Shown piece after piece: positions 34,260 through 43,137 of a stretch of 64,000 nt of DNA. Position numbers and translations under genes: made by a program. Each line of letters starts with the position of its first letter. Positions within the stretch are counted from its first letter, which is position 1. The stretch is from an uncultured Eubacteriales bacterium (GTDB lineage: Bacteria; Bacillota; Clostridia; Oscillospirales; Oscillospiraceae): assembly GCA_900319465.1 (NCBI GenBank), contig ONOL01000005.1:1-64000 (forward strand), in the 5' to 3' direction. A model generated the notes under the pieces. That model ran no database searches. It saw only the letters and a program-made list of their open reading frames with translations, and had not been told where the DNA came from.

Positions 34260-34808
34260 ATGATCAGACTTGCTCTCATCCTTGCCGAAGGCTTTGAAGA
34301 GGTGGAGGCGCTCACGCCGGTGGATCTTCTGCGCCGCGCCGGGATCGGCTGCGACATGGTTTCCCTCTCGGGAGGGGCCAGCGTCGTCGGCAGCCACGGC
34401 GTCGGGATCCTGGCGGACGCCGCGTGGGACGCGGCGGACTTCGGCGCTTATGACGGCGTGATCCTGCCCGGAGGGCTGCGCGGGACGCAGCGACTGCTGG
34501 CGGACGCGCGGGTGGAGGCGCTGCTTCAGCGCTATTTTGCAGAGGGAAAGCTCACCGCCGCGATCTGTGCGGCGCCGACAGTACTGGCGCAGGCGGGGCT
34601 GCTTGCGGGCAAGCGCGCCATCTGCTACCCCGGCATGGAGGACAGGCTTACAGGCGCCGTCGTCACCGCGGAGCGCGCGGTACGCGACGGCACGGTGATC
34701 ACCAGCCGCGGCATGGGCACTTCGATCCCCTTCGGCCTGGCCCTCGTGGAATATTATCTCGGCAAAGAAGCGGCGGACGCGCTCGCCGCCAAAATCGTAT
34801 CCCGATAA
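34260..34808 (+). CDS. DJ-1/PfpI family protein
   Basis: 182 residues, single domain of normal length. The reactive cysteine is C103 in AICAAPTVLA at the nucleophile elbow, with the conserved glutamates in EGFEEVEAL near residues 13-16. This cysteine/glutamate pattern is that of the DJ-1 branch (YajL/ThiJ-like), linked to protein or glyoxal stress; the exact activity is debated for the family. It forms an operon with the flavodoxin-like gene 12 bases downstream, which supports a redox or electrophile-stress role. Confidence 0.87.
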   Translation: MIRLALILAEGFEEVEALTPVDLLRRAGIGCDMVSLSGGASVVGSHGVGILADAAWDAADFGAYDGVILPGGLRGTQRLLADARVEALLQRYFAEGKLTAAICAAPTVLAQAGLLAGKRAICYPGMEDRLTGAVVTAERAVRDGTVITSRGMGTSIPFGLALVEYYLGKEAADALAAKIVSR

Positions 34809-34820
34809 GGAGAGATCGCT

Positions 34821-35441
34821 ATGAAAGTATTATTGCTCAACGGCAGCCCCCACACCAACGGCAACACGGCGCTCGCGCTTGCGGAGCTGGAAAAGACCTT
34901 TGCCGCGTGCGGCGTGGAGGCCGAACTCATCCAGGTCGGCAGCAAGCCCCTGCGCGGCTGCCTGGCCTGCGACTACTGCTATGAACACGACAGATGCGTC
35001 ATGGACGATCTCGTGAACGAGACTGCGCCGAAGTTTCTCGCGGCAGACGGCCTTGTCGTGGCAAGCCCCGTCTACTACGCCTCCGCAAACGCGACGCTGA
35101 TCGCCTTTCTCGACCGGCTGTTTTACAGCACGGAGTTCATTGACAAGCGCATGAAGGTGGGCGCTTCGGTGGCGGTCTGCCGGCGCGGCGGCGCTTCCGC
35201 GACCTTTGATGAGCTTAACAAGTACTTCACGATCGCGGGCATGCCCGTCGCCGCGAGCCAGTACTGGAACAGCGTACACGGCCTCGAGCCCGGCGACGCG
35301 GCGCAGGACGCGGAGGGGCTGCAGACCATGCGCACGCTCGCGCGGAACATGAGCTTTCTGATGAAATCCATCGCGCTCGGCAAAGAGGCCTTCGGCCTCC
35401 CGGAGAAGGAAAAACGCGTCTCCACGCACTTTATCCGCTGA
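34821..35441 (+). CDS. Flavodoxin-fold NAD(P)H-dependent oxidoreductase
   Basis: 206 residues. LLNGSPHTNGNT (residues 5-16) is the FMN-phosphate loop of iron-sulfur flavoprotein/flavodoxin-like reductases, and ASPVYYASANATLIAFLDR is the second flavin-contact region. A cysteine set GCLACDYCYEHDRC (47-60) resembles the compact cluster motif of Isf-type flavoproteins, so a 4Fe-4S cluster is possible. Downstream partner of the DJ-1 gene; AGGAGAG ribosome site. Confidence 0.85.
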   Translation: MKVLLLNGSPHTNGNTALALAELEKTFAACGVEAELIQVGSKPLRGCLACDYCYEHDRCVMDDLVNETAPKFLAADGLVVASPVYYASANATLIAFLDRLFYSTEFIDKRMKVGASVAVCRRGGASATFDELNKYFTIAGMPVAASQYWNSVHGLEPGDAAQDAEGLQTMRTLARNMSFLMKSIALGKEAFGLPEKEKRVSTHFIR

Positions 35442-35458
35442 ATTCATTGCAGAAAAGC

Positions 35459-35677
35459 AACGATTCCGTCCCCTTCCAGGGGGACGGAATCGTTACGCAG
35501 AAAAATGCTGTGAACCCTGTGTTCACAGCATTTTTTATACTCTTCTTCCATAAAACGATTCCATCGTTTTATGCTCTGTGAGCCCAAAGGCTCACAGAGA
35601 AAGGCGCATTGCGCCTTTGAAGAAACCCTGCAATACCAATCTTGAGCAAAGCAGGTGCTTTGCTCAAGATTGGTATT
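35459..35677. repeat. Cluster of six back-to-back hairpins
   Basis: In 219 bases: 35459-35473/35480-35494 (15 bp), 35501-35515/35521-35535 (15 bp, with T-run, a bidirectional terminator), 35549-35559/35563-35573 (11 bp), 35574-35584/35589-35599 (11 bp), 35600-35607/35611-35618 (8 bp) and 35632-35653/35656-35677 (22 bp, loop tightened by two pairs). All are perfect. The last arm runs into the stop codon of cinA. The first two can end the flavodoxin operon; the rest are not needed as terminators. Confidence 0.85.
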
Positions 35678-36929
35678 ATACCTTCAGCCCTGTCAGATAC
35701 CGGCGCATCATGTCGTAGACGTGGTTGCCCGCCATGCGGCGGATGAAGCTGCGGGTGCGCTTCGTACCGAGATGCAGCTCGCGCACGAAGGTCTCCCCTT
35801 CCACCGCCATCGACACAAAGACCGTTCCGACCTCATGCACGCCGTCGCCGTCCGGCCCGGCAAGCCCCGTAACGCCGACGCCGATATCCGCGCCGGTGAG
35901 GATGCGCACGCGCTCGGCCATCTCCTTTGCGACCAGGAAACTCACCGCGCCGTTCTCCTCGATCATAGCCGGATCAATGCCGAGAAGCTTCGCCTTGATC
36001 TCGTTGGTGTAGGTGACGCAGCCGCCCGCAAAAACGGCGCTCGCGCCGGGGATCTCGGTAATGCGCCGGGCGATGTCCCCGCCGGTGCAGCTCTCCGCCG
36101 CGGCAAAGGTCATGCCCCGCTCTTTGAGCAGCGGCAGCACGGCCTCCTCAATGCACTCGATATCCATGCCGTATACGTACTCGCCGAGCCGCTCCTTCAC
36201 CCGGGCGATGACGGGCGCCATCATGCTCTCCGCCTCTGCCTCGCTCCCGGCCTTGGCCGTGATCTGCAGCAGGCAGTCGCACTCCTTGGCGTAGGGGGCC
36301 ATCGTCGGGTTCGTCATGGCGTTCATCTCGTCGGCGAACATGTCATCCACGCCGCTCTCGCCGATACCGAAGATGCGTACCGAATGGGAGACGATCTGCT
36401 CCTCCGAGAGCTTTTTCAGATACGGGATCGCATAGCGGCGGAACATGGGCAGGCACTCGTTCGGCGGCCCGGGCATCATGACGACGATCTTCCCGTCTTT
36501 TTCAAAGGCGCAGCCGGGCGCGGTGCCCCAGTCGTTGTGAAACACCGTGCAGCCCTCCGGCAGCAGGGCCTGCGAAAAGTTGTTCCCGGTAAAGCCCCGC
36601 TCGGGGTGGATGCTATCGTAAAGCCCCCGCCGCTCCTCCGCGTTTTCCACCAGCTTCAGGCCAAAGCTCTCGGCGAGGATCTGCTTGGTCAGATCGTCGC
36701 AGGTGGGGCCGAGGCCGCCGGTCGTGATGATCACGTCGGCGCGCTGCCGCGCGATGCGGACGCATTCGGCGAGCCGCTGCGGGTTGTCCCCCACCACCGT
36801 GTGGTAGCGGACGTTGACGCCGATCTTTGAGAGCAGCTCGGAGAGATCCCGCGCGTCGGTGTTTGTGACGTGCCCGAGCAGCAGCTCCGTCCCGACGGAC
36901 AGGATCTCGGTATCACAGCTTTTATTCAT
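35676..36929 (-). CDS. cinA: CinA family protein (nicotinamide-nucleotide amidase/competence-damage)
   Basis: 417 residues from the ATG at 36929. The N-terminal domain is molybdopterin-binding-like (ILSVGTELLLG, ITTGGLGPTCDDLT, GPPNE), and the C-terminal CinA domain has the amidase signature AAAESCTGG and GVTGLAGPDG. The two-domain form is normal. It may deamidate NMN or hydrolyse ADP-ribose in NAD recycling. The start overlaps the end of thiI by 8 bases, so the two are co-translated. Confidence 0.93.
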   Translation of the reverse strand: MNKSCDTEILSVGTELLLGHVTNTDARDLSELLSKIGVNVRYHTVVGDNPQRLAECVRIARQRADVIITTGGLGPTCDDLTKQILAESFGLKLVENAEERRGLYDSIHPERGFTGNNFSQALLPEGCTVFHNDWGTAPGCAFEKDGKIVVMMPGPPNECLPMFRRYAIPYLKKLSEEQIVSHSVRIFGIGESGVDDMFADEMNAMTNPTMAPYAKECDCLLQITAKAGSEAEAESMMAPVIARVKERLGEYVYGMDIECIEEAVLPLLKERGMTFAAAESCTGGDIARRITEIPGASAVFAGGCVTYTNEIKAKLLGIDPAMIEENGAVSFLVAKEMAERVRILTGADIGVGVTGLAGPDGDGVHEVGTVFVSMAVEGETFVRELHLGTKRTRSFIRRMAGNHVYDMMRRYLTGLKV

Positions 36930-38097
36930 GCTCCGCCGTGATCCTCTCAATGCCGCGGAAAGCCTCCTCCACCAGTGCATCCACTTCCAGCGCGCTCTCG
37001 GCGGCGGCGACCTCGCTCACCTTGGGACGCGTGCGGGGATGGCGCGGCGTAAAGACCGTGCAGCAGTCCTCATAGGGCAGGATGGAGGTGTCGAAGGTGC
37101 CGATCTTGCGCGAGAGCTGCACGATCTCCTCCTTGTCCATACCGATCAGCGGCTGCAGCACCGGCAGCGAGAGCACCGCCTGCGTGGAGGCCATGGCCTC
37201 CATGGTCTGGCTCGCGACCTGGCCGAGGTTCTCGCCGGTGACGATGGCTTTGGCGTTCCACTCGTTGGCAATGCGCTCGGCGATGCGCATCATGAAGCGG
37301 CGCATGATGAGCGTGAAGTATTCCTCCGGGCATTTGTCCCGGATTTCCTCCTGGATATGGGTAAACGGCACCACTTCGAGGGTCATTTTTCCGCAGAAGC
37401 GGGTCAGGATCCGGGCAAGCTCCACCACTTTGTCCTTTGCCTGCTGTGAGGTGTAGGGGAAGGAGAAGAAGTGCACCGGGATGAGGCGCACGCCGCGCTT
37501 GGCGATCATGTAGCTGGAGACCGGGCTGTCGATGCCGCCGGAGAGCAGCGTCACCGCGACGCCGTTCGAGCCGACGGGCATGCCGCCCGCGCCGCTGACC
37601 GGCTGGGCGTGGACGTAAGCTGCGAGATCGCGCACCTCGATGTGCACCACGAGCTCCGGCTCATGCACGTCCACTGTGCAGTCCGGAAAAGCCTCCTGCA
37701 GCTCGCCGCCGACGTACTGGCTCAGCTCGATGCTGGTCATCGGGAAGCTCTTGTCGCTGCGCTTGCTCTCGACCTTGAAGCTCTTCGCGCGGCGCATATC
37801 CTCCGCGAGATAGCGGATGGCGAGCTGCGCGATCGCGCCTTTCTCCTTTTCGCAGGCGGCGGCGCGGCTGATCTTCACGATGCCGAACACGTCCTGCAGC
37901 GCCTCAAACGCGGCGTCGAGATCGGCCTCGCCGTTCTCCGGCTCCACATAGATCGTGGACTGCATACACGACACCTTGAATCTGCCCAGCCCCACAAGGC
38001 GGCGGCGGATGTTGCCCATCAGCTTCTGTTCAAAGCTCTTGCGGTTGAGACCCTTGAGCACGATCTCGCCCAGCTTGAGAAGGATTATATCGTTCAT
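36922..38097 (-). CDS. thiI: tRNA 4-thiouridine synthase ThiI
   Basis: 391 residues from the ATG at 38097. An N-terminal ferredoxin-like plus THUMP region binds tRNA, and the PP-loop SGGIDSP (about 184-190) activates uridine 8 by adenylation. There is no C-terminal rhodanese domain, the usual short form in Firmicutes, where sulfur comes from a dedicated cysteine desulfurase (none in the window). CC in YEDCCTVF near residue 345 is the likely site for disulfide chemistry. Second gene of comM-thiI-cinA. Confidence 0.95.
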   Translation of the reverse strand: MNDIILLKLGEIVLKGLNRKSFEQKLMGNIRRRLVGLGRFKVSCMQSTIYVEPENGEADLDAAFEALQDVFGIVKISRAAACEKEKGAIAQLAIRYLAEDMRRAKSFKVESKRSDKSFPMTSIELSQYVGGELQEAFPDCTVDVHEPELVVHIEVRDLAAYVHAQPVSGAGGMPVGSNGVAVTLLSGGIDSPVSSYMIAKRGVRLIPVHFFSFPYTSQQAKDKVVELARILTRFCGKMTLEVVPFTHIQEEIRDKCPEEYFTLIMRRFMMRIAERIANEWNAKAIVTGENLGQVASQTMEAMASTQAVLSLPVLQPLIGMDKEEIVQLSRKIGTFDTSILPYEDCCTVFTPRHPRTRPKVSEVAAAESALEVDALVEEAFRGIERITAEHE

Positions 38098-38129
38098 TTT
38101 CAATCACCAAAAATTCTTCAGATTATGCT

Positions 38130-38143
38130 CCCCTGCTAAGGGG
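38130..38143. repeat. Short hairpin, copy 1 of CCCCT-AGGGG type
   Basis: CCCCT (38130-38134), four bases, AGGGG (38139-38143), followed by AAGCTC. The same layout recurs at 41679-41692 before hisS-side sequences. Confidence 0.5.
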
Positions 38144-38147
38144 AAGC

Positions 38148-39668
38148 TCAGTCCGTCCCGGAAAAATCGAAGGTCCTGTACTGGATCGCCTCGGCCAGAT
38201 GCGCCGGGCCGATCTCCGCCGCGCCGTCCAGATCGGCGACGGTGCGCGCTACGCGCAGGATGCGGTCATAGCTGCGGGCGGAGAGCCCCATGCTCTCAAA
38301 CGCGCCGCGCATCAGCGCCTCCCCTTCCGCGCTCAGCGCGCAGAAACGCCGGAGCGCCCTGCTGTCCATGCGGGCGTTTGCCATCGTACCGTCGCCCCCG
38401 AAGCGGCTGCGCTGGATCTCTCTTGCGGCATTGACGCGCTTTTTAATCTCCGCGGAGCTCTCTGCGGGCGTTTTGCGCCGCAGCTCGTCGTAATCCAGTG
38501 CCGGGACCTCTACGATCAGGTCGATGCGGTCCAAGAGCGGACCGGAGATACGGCTGTGGTAGCGTCGGATCTCCTGCGGTGTGCAGCGGCAGCGCCCGGA
38601 GGGGTGCCCATACCAGCCGCACTTGCAGGGGTTCATCGCGCACACGAGCATGAAGCGTGCCGGGAAGGTCACCGTGCCCGCCACACGCGAGACGGTCACC
38701 TGTCCGTCCTCCATGGGCTGGCGGAGCACTTCCAGCACGTCCGACCGGAATTCCGGGAGCTCGTCCAGAAAGAGGACCGCGTTATGCGCCAGGCTGATCT
38801 CGCCCGGCCGGGGGAAGCTGCCGCCGCCGGCCAGTGCCGTGGCGGAGACCGTGTGGTGCGGGGAGCGGAAGGGCCGCGTGGAGACGATGGGGCGGCTGCG
38901 GCTCGTGAGTCCGGCGACCGACCAGATCTCGGTAGACTGGATCATTTCCTCCCGGCTCATGTCGGGCAGGATACCGGGCAGACGCTTGGCCATCATGCTC
39001 TTGCCTGCGCCCGGCGGGCCGACGAGCAGGACGTTGTGCCCGCCCGCTGCGGCGATCTCCAGCGCGCGCTTGACGTTCTCCTGCCCCTTCACGTCGGCAA
39101 AATCCGGAACGGGCGCGTCTTCGGCATGCACGTCCGGCGCCGGCGCCGGCGTGAGCTTCTCCTCGCCCTTCAGGTGCCGGATGAGCTGCGCCACCGTCTC
39201 GACCGGATAGACTGCCACGTTCTCGGCGAAGGCCGCCTCCGGCGCGTTCTCCGCCGGGACAAAGAGCTGTCTGATCCCGGCACGCTCGGCTGCGATGGCC
39301 ATGGGCAGCGCCCCGGCGACAGGCCGAAGCTCCCCCGTGAGCGAGAGCTCGCCGAGAAAGCCGCAGTCCGAAGGGACGCCCCGGATCTCCCCGGAGGCGG
39401 CGAGGATACCGACGAGCATGGGCAGGTCATAGACCGTGCCCGCTTTTTTCTTGTCCGCCGGGGCAAGATTCACGGTCAGGCGGCTGACCGGGAAACGGTA
39501 GCCGTTGTTTTTGATGGCGGCGCGCACCCGCTCGCGGGATTCCTTGACCGCCGTATCCGGCAGACCCACGACATCAAAGGCAGGCAGGCCGTTGGAAATG
39601 TTGACCTCCACCGAAACGGGAAAGCCGCCGATCCCGCTCACGCCGAAGGAGCTGACCTTCGCGTACAT
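38148..39668 (-). CDS. comM: YifB/ComM-family AAA+ ATPase (Mg-chelatase-like)
   Basis: 506 residues, full length. N-terminal Lon-protease-like domain (SFGVSGIGGFPVSVEVNISN), a Walker A GPPGAGKS near residue 218, Walker B AVLFLDELPEF, and the C-terminal zinc-like CAMNPCKCGWYGHPSGRCRC followed by an arginine finger region. In proteobacteria ComM is a branch-migration helicase in natural transformation; in Clostridia the role is less certain. GAGG lies 8 bases before the ATG. Confidence 0.92.
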   Translation of the reverse strand: MYAKVSSFGVSGIGGFPVSVEVNISNGLPAFDVVGLPDTAVKESRERVRAAIKNNGYRFPVSRLTVNLAPADKKKAGTVYDLPMLVGILAASGEIRGVPSDCGFLGELSLTGELRPVAGALPMAIAAERAGIRQLFVPAENAPEAAFAENVAVYPVETVAQLIRHLKGEEKLTPAPAPDVHAEDAPVPDFADVKGQENVKRALEIAAAGGHNVLLVGPPGAGKSMMAKRLPGILPDMSREEMIQSTEIWSVAGLTSRSRPIVSTRPFRSPHHTVSATALAGGGSFPRPGEISLAHNAVLFLDELPEFRSDVLEVLRQPMEDGQVTVSRVAGTVTFPARFMLVCAMNPCKCGWYGHPSGRCRCTPQEIRRYHSRISGPLLDRIDLIVEVPALDYDELRRKTPAESSAEIKKRVNAAREIQRSRFGGDGTMANARMDSRALRRFCALSAEGEALMRGAFESMGLSARSYDRILRVARTVADLDGAAEIGPAHLAEAIQYRTFDFSGTD

Positions 39669-39689
39669 ACAATCATCCTCTCAACTTTA

Positions 39690-39716
39690 GCCCCTTCCGG
39701 GGCGGCGCAAAGCGCC
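39690..39716. repeat. Two-hairpin intergenic repeat, copy 1
   Basis: GCCCC/GGGGC (39690-39694 with 39699-39703) immediately followed by GGCGC/GCGCC around AAA (39704-39708 with 39712-39716) and the tail CTGAAAGG. The pattern is shared with 41613-41648. A third hairpin, AGAAGGG.../...CCCTTCT, occupies about 39741-39776. Confidence 0.6.
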
Positions 39717-39800
39717 TGAAAGGTTTTGCCGGAACAGAAGAAGGGTCGGTGGGATGAATCCCTCCGGCCCTTCTGGACCATCCTCCAAAGAGGGAAGATC

Positions 39801-41585
39801 CTATTCTTCCACTTTGCCGACGACGGCGATGTGCAGCTCATCCAGCTGCTTCTGCGTGACCTCGGAGGGTGCGCCCATCATCACGTCCTGCGCGCTCTTG
39901 TTCATCGGGAAGGGAATGACCTCGCGGATCGAATCCTCACCCGCGAGCAGCATGACCATGCGGTCCACGCCCGGGGCGATGCCGGCATGAGGAGGCGCGC
40001 CGTAGCAGAAGGCGTTATACATGGCGGGGAATTTCTTCTTCACGTCCTCCTCGCCGAGGCGGACCATCTCGAAGGCCTTGACCATGATCTCGGGGTCGTG
40101 GTTGCGCACCGCGCCGGAGGAGAGCTCCACGCCGTTGCACACGAGGTCGTACTGGTCGGCGGTGATGGTCAGCGGGTCGATCTCGCCGCGCTCGGCCTTC
40201 AGCAGCACCTCCAGCCCGCCCGAGGGCATGGAGAAGGGGTTGTGGCAGAACTCCAGCTCGCCGGACTCCTCGCCGATCTCGTACATCGGGAAATCGACGA
40301 TCCAGCAGAACTCGTAGCGCTCCTTGTCCATGTGGCCGGGCACCGCCGCGCCGAGCATCCTGCGCATGACGCCGGCGGTTTTGACGGCCTGATCGTGCGT
40401 GCCCGCGGCAAAGAGGATCAGGCAATCCTCAAGGCTGCCAAGCAGCTTCTCAAGATCGCTGTACATCTTCTCGATATTCAGGAATTTAGCGACGCCTCCG
40501 ACGAACTCGCCGTTTTCGACCTTCGTCCAGTAGGGCTTAGCGCCGGACTGCACTTCCACATCGGCGCAGAGCTTGTCGACCTGCTTGCGCGTCAGATTGG
40601 CGTGGGAGACGGCCACAGCCTTGACCGCAGCGGCCGAGGCAAAGGGGGCAAACTCCGTGTGCCTGACGGCCGCGGTGACGTCTTCGACCAGAAGGTCGAT
40701 GCGCAGGTCGGGCTTGTCGGAGCCGTATTTCTCCATGGCCTCCAGATAGGGGATGCGCTTGAAGGGCGCGGAGGAGGCCACGTTATAAGTACCGTATTGG
40801 GCAAAGATCGGGGGCAGCACGTCCTCGAGCACGGCGAACACGTCGTCCTGCGTGGCGAAAGCCATCTCCATATCGAGCTGATAGAACTCGCCGGGGCTGC
40901 GGTCGCCGCGCGCGTCCTCATCGCGGAAGCAGGGGGCGATCTGGAAATAGCGGTCGAAGCCCGAGGTCATCAGCAGCTGCTTGAACTGCTGCGGCGCCTG
41001 CGGCAGCGCGTAGAACTTGCCGGGGTGCTTTCTCGCGGGCACGAGATAGTCGCGCGCGCCCTCGGGCGAGGAAGCGGTCAGGATCGGCGTGGTGATCTCG
41101 AGAAAGCCGTGCTCGGTCATCGCCTGGCGCAGCGCGGAGACCACCTTGCAGCGCAGGACGATGTTCTGCTTGACGGCGGGGTTTCTCAGATCCAGATAGC
41201 GGTATTTGAGGCGCTGGGCCTCGTCGGCCTCGCGGCTGCGGTTGATCTCAAAGGGCAGCTCGTTGTAGCGGCAGCGGCCGAGCACCTCGATCTTCTCGGG
41301 GACGACCTCGATATCGCCGGTCGCGAGTTTCGGGTTCTTGCTGGCGCGCTCGCGCACGACGCCTTCGACGGAGATCGTGGATTCCTTGTTGATGGCCTTG
41401 ACGGTCTTCATCATTTCCTCGTTCTCAACGACGACCTGCGTGGTGCCGTAGAAGTCGCGCACGACGACGAAGGCAAAGTTGCTGCCCACCTCGCGCACGT
41501 TCTCCATCCAGCCGACGATCTTGACCTTCTGCCCGACGTGCTCCATGCGGAGCTCGTTGCAGGTATGGGTACGGGACTGCATCAT
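39801..41585 (-). CDS. aspS: Aspartyl-tRNA synthetase
   Basis: 594 residues from the ATG at 41585 (a TTG at 41591 is an alternative, and the ribosome site does not decide). Bacterial-type enzyme: OB-fold anticodon domain, class II motif 2 with FRDEDARGDRSPGEFYQLD, the GAD insertion, and motif 3 GIAPGVDRMVMLLAG. The anticodon domain reads GWMENVREVG where most bacterial enzymes have GWVxRRRDxG. Whether it is discriminating or also charges tRNA-Asn cannot be decided. hisS is upstream in the same direction, the classic Firmicute pair. Confidence 0.96.
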   Translation of the reverse strand: MMQSRTHTCNELRMEHVGQKVKIVGWMENVREVGSNFAFVVVRDFYGTTQVVVENEEMMKTVKAINKESTISVEGVVRERASKNPKLATGDIEVVPEKIEVLGRCRYNELPFEINRSREADEAQRLKYRYLDLRNPAVKQNIVLRCKVVSALRQAMTEHGFLEITTPILTASSPEGARDYLVPARKHPGKFYALPQAPQQFKQLLMTSGFDRYFQIAPCFRDEDARGDRSPGEFYQLDMEMAFATQDDVFAVLEDVLPPIFAQYGTYNVASSAPFKRIPYLEAMEKYGSDKPDLRIDLLVEDVTAAVRHTEFAPFASAAAVKAVAVSHANLTRKQVDKLCADVEVQSGAKPYWTKVENGEFVGGVAKFLNIEKMYSDLEKLLGSLEDCLILFAAGTHDQAVKTAGVMRRMLGAAVPGHMDKERYEFCWIVDFPMYEIGEESGELEFCHNPFSMPSGGLEVLLKAERGEIDPLTITADQYDLVCNGVELSSGAVRNHDPEIMVKAFEMVRLGEEDVKKKFPAMYNAFCYGAPPHAGIAPGVDRMVMLLAGEDSIREVIPFPMNKSAQDVMMGAPSEVTQKQLDELHIAVVGKVEE

Positions 41586-41612
41586 TTCCAAATAACCTCG
41601 CTTTCTATGTAG

Positions 41613-41648
41613 GCTCCCCCTCCGGGGGAGCTGCCAGCCGCAAAGCTG
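41613..41648. repeat. Two-hairpin intergenic repeat, copy 2
   Basis: GCTCCCCC/GGGGGAGC (41613-41620 with 41624-41631), then CAGC/GCTG around CGCAAA (41635-41638 with 41645-41648) and the tail ACTGAAGGGG. Same two-stem-plus-tail layout as 39690-39716. Confidence 0.6.
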
Positions 41649-41678
41649 ACTGAAGGGGTCTCGCTTTCTTGATAGGCG

Positions 41679-41692
41679 CCCCTGTATAGGGG
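41679..41692. repeat. Short hairpin, copy 2 of CCCCT-AGGGG type
   Basis: CCCCT (41679-41683), GTAT, AGGGG (41688-41692) then AAGC; same as 38130-38143 except in the loop. Confidence 0.5.
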
Positions 41693-41701
41693 AAGCATAT
41701 C

Positions 41702-43060
41702 TTATTTCTCCGAAATCACCGCCGCGCGGTTTCGCTCTTCCACGGCGGCTTTGATATAGGCGGCAGCGTCGGCGGGCGTCATCTTTTTCTGCTCGCCGGA
41801 GGCCATGTTCTTGACGGAGACGACGCCCTCGCAGACCTCGTCCTCGCCGAGCAGGACCGCGAAGGGCACGCCGATCTTGTCGGCATAACCGATCTTGGCC
41901 TTGAATTTTTTCTTTTCGCCGTAGAGCTGGGTGCGCACGCCGCCCTGGCGCAGCGCGGTCGCGGCAGCCACGGCCGGAGCAAGCTCCTCCGTCATCGGCA
42001 GCACCAGCGCGTCGCAGGGGGCGGTGACGATCTCGTCGGAGAGGAGCCCCTGCTCGCTGAGCACGTAGAACAGGCGGGTCAGGCCGATGGAGATGCCCAC
42101 GCCGGGCAGCTGCTTGTCGGTGTAGTACTCCGCAAGATTGTCGTAGCGCCCGCCGGAGCAGACGGAACCGATCTCCGGGTGCTCGGTCATCTCGGTCTCG
42201 TACACGGTGCCGGTGTAGTAGTCGAGGCCGCGGGCAATGGTCAGGTCAATGGCAAAATTCTCCTCCGGGACGCCGAAGTCCTTGAGATACTTCGTCACGA
42301 CGATCAGCTCGTCAAGCCCCTGATCAAAGGTCCCGTCCATGCCGCGGTACATCTCCAGCCGCGCGACGACCTCCGCGTTCGTACCGCAGATGGCCATGAA
42401 GTCCAGCACGTTCTCGCTCTTGTCGGGCAGCATCTTCACCTCGTCGATGAGAAGCTGCTTGACCTTCTGCGGCCCGATCTTGTCAAGCTTGTCCACGGTG
42501 CGCATAATCTCTCCGGCCTTTTCGCTCATACCGTTCATGGCGTAGAAGCCGTTGAGGAGCTTGCGGTTGTTGACGCGGATCTTGAACTTTTTCAGCCCCA
42601 GGCGGGTGAAGGTGTCGTAGATGATCGCGGGGATCTCCGCTTCGTTGAGGATGTCGAGCTTCCCGTCGCCGATCACGTCGATATCCGCCTGATAGAACTC
42701 GCGGAAGCGGCCGCGCTGGGCGCGCTCGCCGCGGTAGACCTTGCCGATCTGGTAGCGGCGGAAGGGAAAGCTCAAGTCCCCGTAATGCCCGGCGACGTAC
42801 TTCGCCAGCGGCACCGTCAGGTCGAAGCGCAGCGCAAGGTCGCTCTCGCCCTTCTGGAAGCGGTAGATCTGCTTCTCGGTCTCGCCGCCGCCCTTGGCCA
42901 GCAGCACCTCCGCCGACTCGATGATCGGGGTATCCAGCGGCGTGAAGCCGTAGAGGGAATAGGTATCGCGCAGGACGCTCATCATCCGCTCCATCTTCAT
43001 CTGCTCCTTGGGGGGCAGCTCCAGGAAGCCGGAGAGCGTGCGCGGGGTAACTTTTGCCAT
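41702..43060 (-). CDS. hisS: Histidyl-tRNA synthetase
   Basis: 452 residues, AAGGAG before the ATG. Class II motif 2 FRRYQIGKVYRGERAQRGRFREFYQ, the histidine-specific LTIARGLDYYTGTVYE (HisA-type motif) and SVCSGGRYDNL are intact, followed by the C-terminal anticodon domain. Expressed from upstream together with, or close to, the MGS-like gene (77-base gap) and ahead of aspS. Confidence 0.96.
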   Translation of the reverse strand: MAKVTPRTLSGFLELPPKEQMKMERMMSVLRDTYSLYGFTPLDTPIIESAEVLLAKGGGETEKQIYRFQKGESDLALRFDLTVPLAKYVAGHYGDLSFPFRRYQIGKVYRGERAQRGRFREFYQADIDVIGDGKLDILNEAEIPAIIYDTFTRLGLKKFKIRVNNRKLLNGFYAMNGMSEKAGEIMRTVDKLDKIGPQKVKQLLIDEVKMLPDKSENVLDFMAICGTNAEVVARLEMYRGMDGTFDQGLDELIVVTKYLKDFGVPEENFAIDLTIARGLDYYTGTVYETEMTEHPEIGSVCSGGRYDNLAEYYTDKQLPGVGISIGLTRLFYVLSEQGLLSDEIVTAPCDALVLPMTEELAPAVAAATALRQGGVRTQLYGEKKKFKAKIGYADKIGVPFAVLLGEDEVCEGVVSVKNMASGEQKKMTPADAAAYIKAAVEERNRAAVISEK

Positions 43061-43137
43061 AAATATAACTCCTTAAAATAACAGCATTTGGCGCGGCATT
43101 GACTGCCGCGCCGAAAATGCGAGGTCTCTTGTTTTGT

